Position numbers and translations under genes: made by a program. Of a stretch of 64,000 bases of DNA, positions 27,070 through 37,704 are shown piece after piece. The DNA lies in the NCBI GenBank assembly GCA_001704765.1, contig MBFK01000004.1, positions 124,001 to 188,000 on the forward strand, written 5' to 3'. Under the pieces are notes generated by a model, which was not told where the DNA came from, searched no databases, and saw only the letters and a program-made list of their open reading frames with translations. Position 1 is the first letter of the stretch; the number at the start of each line of letters is the position of its first letter. Source of the stretch: Sinorhizobium shofinae (lineage in GTDB: Bacteria > Pseudomonadota > Alphaproteobacteria > Rhizobiales > Rhizobiaceae).

Positions 27070-27098
27070 CTTGAATTCAATTTCTGGCAGAACCAGAT
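27070..27098 (+). promoter_or_regulatory. Putative RpoH promoter of groESL
   Basis: CTTGAA (27070-27075), 17 bases, CCAGAT (27093-27098). As I recall, CTTGAA with CCANAT is the RpoH1 pattern in Sinorhizobium. It begins 17 bases downstream of CIRCE, so repressor binding would have to act from upstream or on a separate promoter that was not located. Confidence 0.5.
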
Positions 27099-27136
27099 CA
27101 ATAATTGCCAGCCGCTCGCAAGCGAGGTTGGCCCGT

Positions 27137-27176
27137 CCAGGCTGGTGACTCCAGCCTGGCGGAGCGGGGTTTTTTT
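27137..27176 (+). promoter_or_regulatory. Leader hairpin with T-tract ahead of groES
   Basis: A 9-bp perfect stem CCAGGCTGG/CCAGCCTGG (27137-27145, 27151-27159) with a 5-base loop, then GGAGCGGGG and a run of seven T, all within the presumed groESL leader and about 24 bases before ATG. It could act as a pausing or attenuator structure or stabilise the mRNA; the 10-base gap between stem and T-tract makes it a poor intrinsic terminator. Confidence 0.45.
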
Positions 27177-27199
27177 GCTTTTTTGTCCAGGAGGAAGAC

Positions 27200-27514
27200 A
27201 TGAAGTTCCAACCGCTCCATGATCGCATTCTCATCCGCCGCCTCTCGTCTGAGGAGAAAACCAAGGGCGGCATCATCATCCCCGATACGGCCAAGGAGAA
27301 ACCGCAGGAAGGCGAGGTGATCGCCGCTGGCCCAGGTGCGCGCAACGACCAGGGGCAGATCGTCGAGCTCGACGTGAAAGTTGGTGATCGCGTGCTCTTC
27401 GGCAAATGGTCCGGCACGGAGATCAAGATCGACGGCGAGGACCTGCTCATCCTGAAGGAAGCCGACGTGCTCGGCGTGATTGAGGACTCGGAGGCCGAGA
27501 GGAAGGTCGCGTGA
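27200..27514 (+). CDS. groES: Co-chaperonin GroES
   Basis: A 104-residue Hsp10. It has the N-terminal [15 protein letters not shown], the mobile-loop region [19 protein letters not shown] that binds GroEL, and the roof/core segment [21 protein letters not shown]. Length is slightly above E. coli GroES (97) and usual for rhizobia. AGGAGGAAG lies seven bases before ATG 27200. It caps the GroEL ring during folding in the cytoplasm. Upstream are CIRCE and a candidate RpoH promoter; groEL follows after 53 bases. Rhizobia often carry several groESL copies, and this one is the HrcA-controlled type by its operator. Confidence 0.97.
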   Translation: MKFQPLHDRILIRRLSSEEKTKGGIIIPDTAKEKPQEGEVIAAGPGARNDQGQIVELDVKVGDRVLFGKWSGTEIKIDGEDLLILKEADVLGVIEDSEAERKVA

Positions 27515-27564
27515 GACCGCTCGGCCTTCCAGTCACTCATAACCTGCTGCAGGCGAAGGAGTAA

Positions 27565-29196
<1,632 letters not shown>

Positions 29197-29209
29197 GACC
29201 GTCCACAAT

Positions 29210-29243
29210 AGGATTCCCGCATCATTTCAGATGAGGGAATCCT
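29210..29243 (+). terminator. Stem-loop after groEL
   Basis: A 9-bp inverted repeat AGGATTCCC (29210-29218) and GGGAATCCT (29235-29243) with a 16-base loop lies 14 bases after the groEL stop, with no T-run on the plus strand. It may end or protect the groESL transcript and may also serve the convergent guaD. Confidence 0.5.
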
Positions 29244-29315
29244 ACAAAAATTCAAATGTCTATCGCCTTTTCTTCACTTGCTAAGTGGAGATCGGAATCT
29301 GCCGGTCTCCATCAC

Positions 29316-30662
29316 CTATGCCAGTTCCGCTTTCCTTGCCACCAGGCCCTTGGCTTGCTCCTCCCTGGCGCGCTTCATCGGCCGTCCCGCGACATAGACT
29401 TCGGCGACGCAGCGATCGTCGCCCATTGTCTGCAGGACGAAGAGCTCTTCGGCGAGTGAGGATGCCACTCGCATGCGCAGTTCCATAGCCGGTTTGGCCC
29501 GGCTGTCGAGGATAACGATGTCCGCGTCCGCGCCGGCATGCAGCGAACCGATGCGGTGTTCGAGGTCCAGGGCGCGGGCATTGCCGAGCGTCATCATATA
29601 GAAGGAGCGGAGCGGCGAGAGCCGCTGGCCCTGGAGGTGCAGCACCTTATAGGCCTCGTCCATCGTTTCCAGCATAGAGAAGCTCGTTCCGGCGCCGACA
29701 TCGGTCGCGACCGAATGGCGGGCACCGAACTTGTCGAAGCGGTCGCGATCGAACAGGCCGCTGCCGAGGAACAGGTTGGAGGTCGGGCAGAACACGCCGA
29801 CCGCGCCCGTTTCGGCGAGCACCGATATCTCCCGGTCACTCATATAGATGCAATGGCCGAGCAATGTCCTTCGGCCGAGAAGACCGTAGCGCGCGTAGAT
29901 GTCGGTATAGTCCTTCGCTTCCGGGTAGAGCGACGTGGCAAAGGCGATCTCGTCCTTGTTCTCGGAAAGATGCGTCTGCACGTAGCAGTCCGGATGTTCG
30001 GCGACGAGCGCCCGGCTCATCTCCATCTGCTCGGGCGTCGAGGTGATGGCGAAGCGTGGGCTGATCGCGTAATGCGCCCGGCCACGACCGTGCCACTTGT
30101 CGATCAGCTGCTTCGTTTCGTCATAACCCTTCTTGGGCGTGTCACGCAGCGCATCGGGGGCGTTGCGGTCCATCATCACCTTGCCGCCGACCATCAGCAT
30201 GTTGCGCTCTTCGGCGGCCGTGAAGAAGGCGTCGGCGCTTTCCGGATGCACGGAGCAATAGGCAACGGCCGTCGTCGTGCCGTTGGAGAGTAGCTCATCC
30301 ATGAACCGACCGGCGATGAAGGCGGCGTGTCCTCGCTCTTTGAACTTCTGCTCCTCGACGAAGATATAGGTGTTCAGCCATTCCAAGAGCTGCGCGCCAT
30401 AGGAGGCGATCGCCTGCGTTTGCGGGAAATGCAGGTGCGTATCGATAAGTCCCGGCAGGACGAGATTGGGGCGATGGTCAGCGATCCTGATGGCGCTGCC
30501 GGCCTGTTTCGCCAAGTCAGCGTAGGAGCCGACACCGGCAACCTTGCCATTCCGGACGAGAATGGCGCCGTCCTCGTAATAACGATAGGCGCCGGTATCA
30601 TCGATGCCCTCTGGTTCCTTCACGAAGGTCAGCACGCGGCCGCGAATCAGCAAATCACTCAT
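29316..30662 (-). CDS. guaD: Guanine deaminase
   Basis: A 448-residue amidohydrolase converting guanine to xanthine and ammonia, the entry step of this purine locus. The start is ATG 30662 (MSDLLIRGRVLTFVKEPEG), overlapping the puuD stop by four bases; the frame is open upstream but that part is out of frame with real genes. Zinc-binding motifs include PGLIDTHLHFPQTQ (near residue 77), the YVQTHLSENKDEI segment (about 230) and GHCIYMSDRE (about 270), followed by the conserved late Asp in VATDVGAGTSFSM. The length matches bacterial GuaD (about 440). Confidence 0.93.
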   Translation of the reverse strand: MSDLLIRGRVLTFVKEPEGIDDTGAYRYYEDGAILVRNGKVAGVGSYADLAKQAGSAIRIADHRPNLVLPGLIDTHLHFPQTQAIASYGAQLLEWLNTYIFVEEQKFKERGHAAFIAGRFMDELLSNGTTTAVAYCSVHPESADAFFTAAEERNMLMVGGKVMMDRNAPDALRDTPKKGYDETKQLIDKWHGRGRAHYAISPRFAITSTPEQMEMSRALVAEHPDCYVQTHLSENKDEIAFATSLYPEAKDYTDIYARYGLLGRRTLLGHCIYMSDREISVLAETGAVGVFCPTSNLFLGSGLFDRDRFDKFGARHSVATDVGAGTSFSMLETMDEAYKVLHLQGQRLSPLRSFYMMTLGNARALDLEHRIGSLHAGADADIVILDSRAKPAMELRMRVASSLAEELFVLQTMGDDRCVAEVYVAGRPMKRAREEQAKGLVARKAELA

Positions 30663-31897
30663 TGAAACTTTCCCTCCTTCACGCCCGTCTCGTACCAGGA
30701 GGACAGCAGTTGCCGTTCCTCTTCGGTGATGCCGGTGACATTGGCAGGCGGCATGGCGTGCGAACGCCCGGCCTGCAGATAGATTTCGCGGGCATGTCCG
30801 ACGATATCGCCGTCGCTTTCGAGGACGACGCCCTTGGGCGGCACGACGAGGCCCTCCCAGCCGGGCTCCCGCGCATGGCACATCGAGCATCGGCCGAGCA
30901 CCGTGTCGCGCACCTTCGAGAAATTTGCCGCTGCGACGACGGCCTGCTCGGCGGTGGACGCCCTCGCCTCTCCGCCCTCCGAGAGAACCTTGGGCACCGT
31001 CGAGAGCCACATGATGACGATGAAGAGCAGCACCGTGACCAGCCAGGTCCAGGTCGGGCTGCCCTTGCGGGCATGCTGCGTGTTGAACCAGTGGCGGATC
31101 GTGACGCCCATCAGGAAGACCAGCGAGGCGATGATCCAGTTGTACTGGGTGCCGAAGGCGAGTGGATAGTGGTTCGACAGCATCAGGAACAGGACGGGAA
31201 GCGTCAGGTAGTTGTTGTGCGTCGAGCGCTGCTTCGCTTGCTTGCCGAGAGCCGGATCCGGTGTGCGGCCGGCGATCAGGTCGGCGACCACTTTCTTCTG
31301 GTTCGGGATGATGATGAAGAACACGTTCGCCGACATGATCGTCGCGGTGAAGGCGCCGAGATGCAGGTAGGCGGCGCGGCCGGTGAAGAGCTGGGTGTAG
31401 CCCCAGGCGACGGCGACGAGAATGAAATAGAGCAGCACCATCAGGCGGCTGTTGTCGTTGCCGAGCGGGGAACGACAGATCGTGTCATATGCAAGCCAGC
31501 CGAAGGCAAGCGATGCCAGCGAGATGGCGATCGCCGTCGGCTTCGACACGTCGAGCACGCTTGGATCGATCAGATAGAGATCTGCGCCGGCATAATAGAC
31601 GAGCGCCAGCATGCCGAAGCCCGACAGCCAGGTGACATAGGATTCCCATTTGAACCAGATCAGGTGCTCCGGCATGTTTTCCGGCGCAACCAGATATTTC
31701 TGGATGTGATAGAAGCCGCCGCCGTGGACCTGCCACTCTTCGCCATAGGCACCGGCCGGCAGGCCCGAGCGCTGCCGCAAGCCCAAGTCGAGCGCGACGA
31801 AATAGAAGGATGAGCCGATCCAGGCGATGCCGGTGATGACATGCAGCCATCGCACCGCAAATGTCATCCAGTCCCAGGCAATGGCATATTCGTACAT
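30659..31897 (-). CDS. puuD: Membrane-bound urate oxidase (urate hydroxylase) with cytochrome c domain
   Basis: A 412-residue inner-membrane protein with about eight hydrophobic segments (for example WLHVITGIAWIGSSFYFVAL near residues 18-37, and LASLAFGWLAYDT) and a C-terminal cytochrome c-type domain whose heme site is CSMCH (about residue 345) with a later methionine in MPPANVTG. PuuD is unrelated to cofactor-free uricase and passes electrons from urate oxidation to the respiratory chain, giving 5-hydroxyisourate. It is coupled to guaD by a four-base overlap. It is divergent from a LysR gene 149 bases away. Confidence 0.92.
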   Translation of the reverse strand: MYEYAIAWDWMTFAVRWLHVITGIAWIGSSFYFVALDLGLRQRSGLPAGAYGEEWQVHGGGFYHIQKYLVAPENMPEHLIWFKWESYVTWLSGFGMLALVYYAGADLYLIDPSVLDVSKPTAIAISLASLAFGWLAYDTICRSPLGNDNSRLMVLLYFILVAVAWGYTQLFTGRAAYLHLGAFTATIMSANVFFIIIPNQKKVVADLIAGRTPDPALGKQAKQRSTHNNYLTLPVLFLMLSNHYPLAFGTQYNWIIASLVFLMGVTIRHWFNTQHARKGSPTWTWLVTVLLFIVIMWLSTVPKVLSEGGEARASTAEQAVVAAANFSKVRDTVLGRCSMCHAREPGWEGLVVPPKGVVLESDGDIVGHAREIYLQAGRSHAMPPANVTGITEEERQLLSSWYETGVKEGKFQ

Positions 31898-32046
31898 GCG
31901 GTCCTCCCATTTCTCTGCGCCGCATTATGTGTCATTGCTTGAGGGGGCGAGAATTGCCGCGAGATGACCAACTCTTTCAAAAAAAACTATAAAATAAGCG
32001 AGGCGCCGGCGTGCTAACTTAGGCCCTGAGGAGCAGAGGCGGGAGC

Positions 32047-32994
32047 ATGTCCTATCTCGATAATGTGCGCGTCTTCGTGCGCGTCGTGGAACTTGGAACG
32101 CTGTCGGCGGCCGGCCGCGATCAGCGCGTCACACCGGCCGTTGCCAGCAACAGAATCAAGGAGTTGGAGCGGCATATGGGCGTGCGCCTGTTCAATCGCA
32201 CCACCCGGAAACTGACGCCAACTGAGCATGGCCGCGTCTTCTATGACGGTGCCGTCAAGATCCTCGAGGCAGTAAACGAGGCGGAAAGCGCCATCGCTGA
32301 TCTCTCTCGCAATCCCAAGGGAGCCGTGCGGATTACCGCGCCGCTCGGCATAGGTCGGAGATTGATTGCCTCTGGCGTACCCGAATTCCACGACCGGTAT
32401 CCGGACATAGAGGTTCGTCTCCGTCTTTCCGACCGCAATGTCGATATCTTGAGCGAAGGCGTCGATGTTGCCTTCCGGCTCGGGATCCTGGAAGATTCGA
32501 ACCTGCGCATGCGCGGCATCATGAACTGCGACCGGGTGATCTGCGGCTCGCCTACCTATTTCGAGAAGCGCGGCGTTCCAAAAACGCCAGACGAGCTCAT
32601 CACCGACCGCCACGACTGTCTGCTGCTGCGCTATCCCGGCTCGAAGGAATATTACTGGACGTTGCAGACGCCGGAGGGTGTGCGCAAGTTCGAGGTCAGC
32701 GGCCCTTATGATTCCGACGACGGCGACGTGCTGACCCAATGGGCACTTGACGGCCGGGGCATCATCAACAAGCCACTCTTCGAGGTGAAGCAATATATCG
32801 ACGAGGGCAGGCTCGTGCCGATCCTCGACGAGACGCCACCGCTCGGCGCGCAGCTCGCGGCAATCTATCCGCACAAGCGTTTCCAGGATCCGAAGGTGCG
32901 CCTGATCATCGACTTCATGGCCGAGCGGTGCCAGCGGCTGATCGGCAAGATGCTGGCCGACCGCGCCCCGCTGCAGGAACGCTCCAGCGCGTGA
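32047..32994 (+). CDS. LysR-family transcriptional regulator
   Basis: A 315-residue LysR protein. The HTH (about residues 1-62) includes FVRVVELGTLSAAGRDQRVT and RLFNRTTRKLTPTEHG, and the effector domain contains GAVRITAPLGIGRRL and SEGVDVAFRLG, typical of the large LysR subfamily near AaeR/DsdC-like proteins. GGAGCAGAGGCGGGAGC precedes ATG 32047. It is divergent from puuD-guaD across 149 bases, so it probably controls purine degradation. The effector is unknown; xanthine or urate is a guess from position. It is convergent with the oxidoreductase gene, 9 bases between stops. Confidence 0.88.
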   Translation: MSYLDNVRVFVRVVELGTLSAAGRDQRVTPAVASNRIKELERHMGVRLFNRTTRKLTPTEHGRVFYDGAVKILEAVNEAESAIADLSRNPKGAVRITAPLGIGRRLIASGVPEFHDRYPDIEVRLRLSDRNVDILSEGVDVAFRLGILEDSNLRMRGIMNCDRVICGSPTYFEKRGVPKTPDELITDRHDCLLLRYPGSKEYYWTLQTPEGVRKFEVSGPYDSDDGDVLTQWALDGRGIINKPLFEVKQYIDEGRLVPILDETPPLGAQLAAIYPHKRFQDPKVRLIIDFMAERCQRLIGKMLADRAPLQERSSA

Positions 32995-33003
32995 GGGGAA
33001 AGC

Positions 33004-33984
33004 TCAGGGCGCTAGTACGATTTTTCCGGTGGTTTGGCGGCTCTCTATGGCCCGATGGGCGTCTTCGGCCTCTTGGAGCGAAAAACGCCCGCCGATAGTT
33101 ACCTTGAGCGTACCCTCCTCCGCTCGACTGAAGAGATCAGCCAGATCCGTCCTCAATCCGACCGGATCTAGCAAGGGGAGTAGGGCAAAGCCCCGCAGGA
33201 CTTGATTTTGCGAGAACATAGTCTCCATCTGCTTGGCGCTTAGCGTAAATCTGCCAAGCGCGCCGAAGACCAGCTCGCCCCCAGGCGCCAACAAATCGAT
33301 CGCCGTCCCCGTGAATTCGCCGCCAACGAAATCGTAGACGATGTCGATGCCGCCACCTCTTAAAGCCGCCTTAAGCGTCGCCGGCCAATCCGGTTGGGCG
33401 TAGTTTGCGCCAAGATCGGCGCCAAGCGAGCGCGCCAGTTCGAGCTTTTCTTCGGAGCTCGCGACGGCAACGATGGCCCGCGCACTGCCGTTCCTTGCCA
33501 ATTGCACCAGCAAAGAGCCGACGCCGCCGGATGCGGCGCTGACAAGCAGCGTCTTGTTCTTCGGCGGGTTCTGCCGCACCAGATGCAGTGCGGTCAGGCC
33601 CTGGATCATCAGGGCAACAGCGGGTTCGAAGGAAAGCCCGTCCGGGATGGGCACCAGCGTCGTTGCATCGACCGTTACAAACTCGGCATATCCGCCGCTG
33701 CCGCGTCCCTGAGCAAACATCGGTACGGCGACGCGACTGCCCAGGAGAGAAGGACGAACGCCCTCGCCGACTGCCTCCACGACGCCTGCCAGCTCGACGC
33801 CGGGGACCATCGGCAGCTCGGGTGTCATCGTGTAGCGATCCTGCCGCATCAAGACTTCAAAGTAGTTGACGCCGATGGCGCGGGCTCGAACGAGCGCCTC
33901 ACCCTTGCCCGGACTTGGTGTCGGCACGTCAACAAGTTTGAGCACGTCGGGCGACCCGAACTGGCGAAACTCAATCGCTTTCAT
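33004..33984 (-). CDS. Zinc-type alcohol dehydrogenase / quinone oxidoreductase
   Basis: A 326-residue MDR-family NADPH oxidoreductase of the QOR type, lacking structural-zinc cysteines. Residues 1-120 form the GroES-like fold (MKAIEFRQFGSPDVLKLVDV), and the Rossmann dinucleotide site is SAASGGVGSLLVQLAR near residue 148-163. It probably reduces quinones or enones. It is divergent from a HxlR regulator with 100 bases between starts, a layout in which the regulator usually controls the reductase in response to reactive electrophiles. It has no obvious role in purine breakdown and interrupts that cluster together with its regulator. Confidence 0.88.
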   Translation of the reverse strand: MKAIEFRQFGSPDVLKLVDVPTPSPGKGEALVRARAIGVNYFEVLMRQDRYTMTPELPMVPGVELAGVVEAVGEGVRPSLLGSRVAVPMFAQGRGSGGYAEFVTVDATTLVPIPDGLSFEPAVALMIQGLTALHLVRQNPPKNKTLLVSAASGGVGSLLVQLARNGSARAIVAVASSEEKLELARSLGADLGANYAQPDWPATLKAALRGGGIDIVYDFVGGEFTGTAIDLLAPGGELVFGALGRFTLSAKQMETMFSQNQVLRGFALLPLLDPVGLRTDLADLFSRAEEGTLKVTIGGRFSLQEAEDAHRAIESRQTTGKIVLAP

Positions 33985-34015
33985 GGAGACTGACCTCGAA
34001 TTGCCTGGTTCACCG

Positions 34016-34033
34016 GACTATTTATGTCTAGTC
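34016..34033. promoter_or_regulatory. Candidate HxlR operator between qor-like and hxlR-like genes
   Basis: GACTA, eight bases, TAGTC (34016-34020 and 34029-34033) is a small inverted repeat in the 100-base divergent promoter region. HxlR dimers bind such short spaced repeats. The arms are only five bases long, so chance is possible. Confidence 0.35.
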
Positions 34034-34084
34034 TCCAGACCGCCTCTACACACTCTTTCGTTCCATAGGCACCAAGACGTAACC

Positions 34085-34471
34085 ATGGCCGAGATCATCA
34101 AGAAATTGCCGGTTCTTCCCTCCGAGCGCGCGCTCAAGGTAATTTCCGGGCGCTGGAAGGCCATCATCCTCTACCATCTGTTCGATGCGCCGAAACGGCT
34201 TTCGCAGTTGAAGAAGCTCGTCCCGGCGGTCAGCCAGAAAGTGCTGATCCAGCAGCTTCGCGAGATGGAGGAACACGGCCTGGTACACAGGGAAATTTTC
34301 CGCGAGGTACCGCCGCGCGTCGAATATTCCGCGACGCGCCTGGGACAAAGCCTCGAGCCTGTCCTCCACGCGCTCTGCGAATGGGGCCAGCGTCACGCCG
34401 CCGAGTTGAACGAGCTCGACCGCGTCGCGGATTGCGTTATCCGTCCGAGGGGTGCGGCACCCGGCCAATGA
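34085..34471 (+). CDS. HxlR-family transcriptional regulator
   Basis: A 128-residue winged-helix regulator, starting at ATG 34085 (MAEIIKKLPVLPSERALKVI). The HxlR signature is seen in ISGRWKAIILYHLFDAPKRLSQLKKLVPAVSQKVLIQQL (read here as ISGRWKAIILYHLF then APKRLSQLKKLVPAVSQKVL) and REVPPRVEYSATRLGQSL. The frame is open upstream to 33866 but that part overlaps the divergent promoter. It lacks the N-terminal CPVxxAL cysteine of redox-sensing members, so the signal may be a small molecule. It likely regulates the divergent oxidoreductase. Its stop is six bases from the xdhC stop. Confidence 0.9.
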   Translation: MAEIIKKLPVLPSERALKVISGRWKAIILYHLFDAPKRLSQLKKLVPAVSQKVLIQQLREMEEHGLVHREIFREVPPRVEYSATRLGQSLEPVLHALCEWGQRHAAELNELDRVADCVIRPRGAAPGQ

Positions 34472-34477
34472 TGCTGG

Positions 34478-35347
34478 CTATGCCTTGATCGACCTCTTTT
34501 GCTTCGGTGGTGCCATGTCCCCCTGTGGGAGATCATGATTGAGCGCTGCCGTCGTGATTTCAGCGGCGGCGAGCGCTGCAATGACGGCGGGCCGCTTGTC
34601 TTTCACTGCGGTGCCGCCGATCGGGCAGACGAGCCGGTCGAAGAGTTCCGGGCGTCTGACCTCGCGCAAGAGCCAGTTCTTGAAGGTGGCGCGCTTCGTC
34701 TTCGATCCGATCATGCCGACATAACAGGCGTCCTGCCGGGCAAGCGCTTCGGCCGCGATCAGGAAATCCAACGCATGATCATGGGTGAGGATGACGAAGG
34801 CGCTGCCAGGCGGTGCGTCGCGGACGACGACCTCGGGCATCGCCGTGAGGCAGGTTTCGATACCTGGGACGTCGACTGCCGAAAGCTCCTGCTCGCGAGT
34901 GTCGACGAGCACGGTTCTGACCGGCACCAGCGCCAGCGCCATAGCGAGCGCATCGCCGACATGGCCGGCCCCGAAGACATAGACATGCGGCCGGCGCGCG
35001 ATTTCCGTGTCGCTGCGCTCGATCAATGCGGCTCGGGTTTCTGGATCAACAGCCTTGAACGCAAGTGCGACCCGCCCGCCGCAGCACTGGCCGATCTCCG
35101 GTCCGAGCGGGATCGTTAGCCGGTCATCGGTGGCTACTCCTTTGAGCAGTTGCCGGGCATGATCGATCGCCATGTATTCCAGTTGACCGCCGCCGATCGT
35201 GGCGAAGGTGCGATCCTTGGCGACAAGCATCCAGGCATCCGTATCGCGCGGCGTGGAGCCGGCCGCTCCCGACACCTCAACGACAATGCAGGCCGCATCG
35301 CCGCTCAGGAAATGTCGAATGTCCTCTCTGCTCGCCATGCCTGTCAT
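34478..35347 (-). CDS. xdhC: Xanthine dehydrogenase accessory protein XdhC
   Basis: A 289-residue XdhC/CoxI-family protein that inserts the sulfurated molybdenum cofactor into XdhB. The N-terminal part has AACIVVEVSGAAGSTPRD near residue 18 and GGGQLEYMAID near 52; the C-terminal Rossmann-like part has YVFGAGHVGDALAMAL (about 128-143) and YVGMIGSKTKRATF. The start ATG 35347 overlaps the xdhB stop by four bases; an alternative ATG at 35338 would remove three residues. It is the last gene of the uraH-xdhA-xdhB-xdhC operon. Confidence 0.93.
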   Translation of the reverse strand: MTGMASREDIRHFLSGDAACIVVEVSGAAGSTPRDTDAWMLVAKDRTFATIGGGQLEYMAIDHARQLLKGVATDDRLTIPLGPEIGQCCGGRVALAFKAVDPETRAALIERSDTEIARRPHVYVFGAGHVGDALAMALALVPVRTVLVDTREQELSAVDVPGIETCLTAMPEVVVRDAPPGSAFVILTHDHALDFLIAAEALARQDACYVGMIGSKTKRATFKNWLLREVRRPELFDRLVCPIGGTAVKDKRPAVIAALAAAEITTAALNHDLPQGDMAPPKQKRSIKA

Positions 35348-37692
35348 CCATCCGCTTCGCCACGCGACGCCACGCTGCGCAGCCGCTCGATCGCCATCAG
35401 CACCCGTTCCGGTGTTGCCGGGGCATCGATGCGCGGCGGAATACGATACTCCGCTACGCTTGCGGCTGCCATGGATATCGCTTCAAGAACGGAAATGCCC
35501 AGCATGAAGGGCGGTTCCCCGACCGCCTTTGAACGGCGGATCGTCTCCTCGCGATTGACCGACCATTCCGCCAGGCGGACGTTGAAGACGCGCGGGCGAT
35601 CGGACGCGAGCGGGATCTTGTAGGTGGAAGGCGCATGGGTGCGCAGGCGCCCCTTGGCGTCCCACCACAATTCCTCCGTCGTCAGCCACCCCATGCCCTG
35701 CACGAAGGCGCCCTCCACCTGGCCGAGGTCGAGCGCAGGATTGAGCGACTTACCGACATCATGGATGATGTCCGTCCGCTCGACCTGATATTCGCCGGTC
35801 AGAGTGTCGACGCTGACTTCGGAGCATGAGGCGCCATAGGCGTAGTAGTAGAACGGACGCCCCCTTCCCTCGGATCGGTCCCAGTGGATCTTCGGCGTCT
35901 TGTAGAAGCCGGCCGCCGAGAGCTGGACGCGAGCTCCATAGGCAGATTTGATAAAATCGGCAAAGGCGATGCGCTCGCTTCCGATCCTCACCATGTTCGG
36001 TTCGAAAGCAACATCCGCTTCGGTGACACCGTAGCGTTCCGCCGCGAAGCGCACCAGCCGCGCCTTGATCTGCTGAGCGGCGTTGGCAGCCGCCATGCCG
36101 TTCAGGTCCGACCCCGAGGACGCTGCCGTCGCAGACGTATTCGGGACCTTGCCAGTCGAGGTCGCCGTCACCTTGATGCGGTCGAGATCGACCTGGAACT
36201 CTTCCGCCACCACCTGGGCAACCTTGGTGTAGAGCCCCTGCCCCATCTCGGTGCCGCCGTGGTTCAGGTGGACCGAGCCATCCGTATAGACATGGATGAG
36301 AGCGCCGGCCTGATTGTATTCCGTCTTGGTGAAGGAGATGCCGAATTTGACCGGCGTCAGCGCGATGCCGCGCTTGATGACATGGTTCTCGTGATTGAAG
36401 GTAATCACCGCCTGCCGCCGGGCAGCATAGTCAGCGGAAGCTTCGAGTTCCGCAATGATCCGGCCGATGATGTTGTCTTCCACGGTCTGGTGATAGGGCG
36501 TCAGGTTGCGCCCCTCGCCGCCGTAGAAATTTTGCTTGCGGATCTCGAGCGGATCCTTGCCGAGCGTGTAGGCAATGTCCTCGATCATCCGCTCGCCGCC
36601 GACCATGCCCTGCGGCCCGCCAAAGCCGCGGAAGGCGGTGTTCGAGACCGTATTCGTCTTGAGCGGACGCGAGCGCAGCCGAACATTCGGGTAGAAATAG
36701 CAATTGTCGGCGTGGAAGAGCGCACGGTCGGTCACCGGGCCGGAGAGATCGGTCGAAAAGCCGCAGCGGGCGGCAAAGACGGCATCCACTGCCTCGATAC
36801 GGCCGTCGTCGTCGAAGCCGATCCGATAATCGACATGGAAGTCGTGGCGCTTGCCGGTCGCAGTCATATCGTCGTCGCGGTCGGGACGCACTTTGACGGC
36901 GTGGCGGAATTTCTTGGCGGCGAGTGCCGCAACTGCCGCGAAAAGATTTGCCTGCGTCTCCTTGCCGCCGAAGGCACCGCCCATGCGGCGGACGTTTACG
37001 GTGACCGCGTTCGAGGGCACGCCGAGCACCTGGGCCACCATGTGCTGCGTCTCGCTCGGATGCTGGGTCGAGGCAAAGATGGTCACCTCGTCGTCCTCGC
37101 CGGGGATCGCGAAGGAGATGTGTCCTTCGAGATAGAAGTGATCCTGACCGCCGATCCGCATCTCGCCCTCGACGATGTTCCTTGCCTTGGCGAAACCGGC
37201 GTCAATATCGCCACGCTCGAGCTTCAGGGGATCGATCACCAGCGGATAGTTGGCGGCCGCCGCCTCTACGACATCTGTCACATGCGGCAGATCGCGATAC
37301 TCAACCTTCGCCTTTGCCGCGGCGCGGCGCGCGGCATCGCGCGAGGTGGCGATCACCGCAAAGATCGGCTGGCCATGGAACTCGACCTTGCCGGTCGCAA
37401 AAACGGGATCGTCGTGCTTGTGGGCCGGGCTGATGTCATTCTCGCCCGGAATGTCATCGGCCGTCAGGACACCGACAACGCCGGGGCTGCTGCTTACCGG
37501 CTCGAAATCTATCGACAGGATCTCCGCATGCGCGCGCTGCGAAAGTCCAAGATAGCCGTGAAGTGTGCCGGCCGGCTCCGGAATGTCGTCGATATATTCG
37601 GCCGTGCCCGAAACATGCTTGTGGCCGGACTCGTGACGTTCCTTCTCGTGGACGCCGCCGCGGATGCGGTCGATGGGCTGCATCACATTCAT
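35344..37692 (-). CDS. xdhB: Xanthine dehydrogenase, molybdopterin-binding subunit
   Basis: A 782-residue large subunit that oxidises hypoxanthine and xanthine to urate at the molybdenum centre. It has the MPT-binding GGAFGGKETQ (near residue 240), the substrate-pocket FRGFGGPQGMV (near 350), the QG motif in TEMGQGLYTKVAQV (about 480), and the catalytic glutamate in KAVGEPPFMLGISVLEA close to the C-terminus (about 740). It is preceded 12 bases upstream by xdhA and followed by overlapping xdhC. The length is normal for two-component bacterial XDH. Confidence 0.95.
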   Translation of the reverse strand: MNVMQPIDRIRGGVHEKERHESGHKHVSGTAEYIDDIPEPAGTLHGYLGLSQRAHAEILSIDFEPVSSSPGVVGVLTADDIPGENDISPAHKHDDPVFATGKVEFHGQPIFAVIATSRDAARRAAAKAKVEYRDLPHVTDVVEAAAANYPLVIDPLKLERGDIDAGFAKARNIVEGEMRIGGQDHFYLEGHISFAIPGEDDEVTIFASTQHPSETQHMVAQVLGVPSNAVTVNVRRMGGAFGGKETQANLFAAVAALAAKKFRHAVKVRPDRDDDMTATGKRHDFHVDYRIGFDDDGRIEAVDAVFAARCGFSTDLSGPVTDRALFHADNCYFYPNVRLRSRPLKTNTVSNTAFRGFGGPQGMVGGERMIEDIAYTLGKDPLEIRKQNFYGGEGRNLTPYHQTVEDNIIGRIIAELEASADYAARRQAVITFNHENHVIKRGIALTPVKFGISFTKTEYNQAGALIHVYTDGSVHLNHGGTEMGQGLYTKVAQVVAEEFQVDLDRIKVTATSTGKVPNTSATAASSGSDLNGMAAANAAQQIKARLVRFAAERYGVTEADVAFEPNMVRIGSERIAFADFIKSAYGARVQLSAAGFYKTPKIHWDRSEGRGRPFYYYAYGASCSEVSVDTLTGEYQVERTDIIHDVGKSLNPALDLGQVEGAFVQGMGWLTTEELWWDAKGRLRTHAPSTYKIPLASDRPRVFNVRLAEWSVNREETIRRSKAVGEPPFMLGISVLEAISMAAASVAEYRIPPRIDAPATPERVLMAIERLRSVASRGEADG

Positions 37693-37704
37693 CGGTCCAC
37701 CCCT

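Noticed and set aside
29256-29488. Two small plus-strand frames after groEL
   Set aside because: They overlap the guaD end on the other strand and have no ribosome site or motif.
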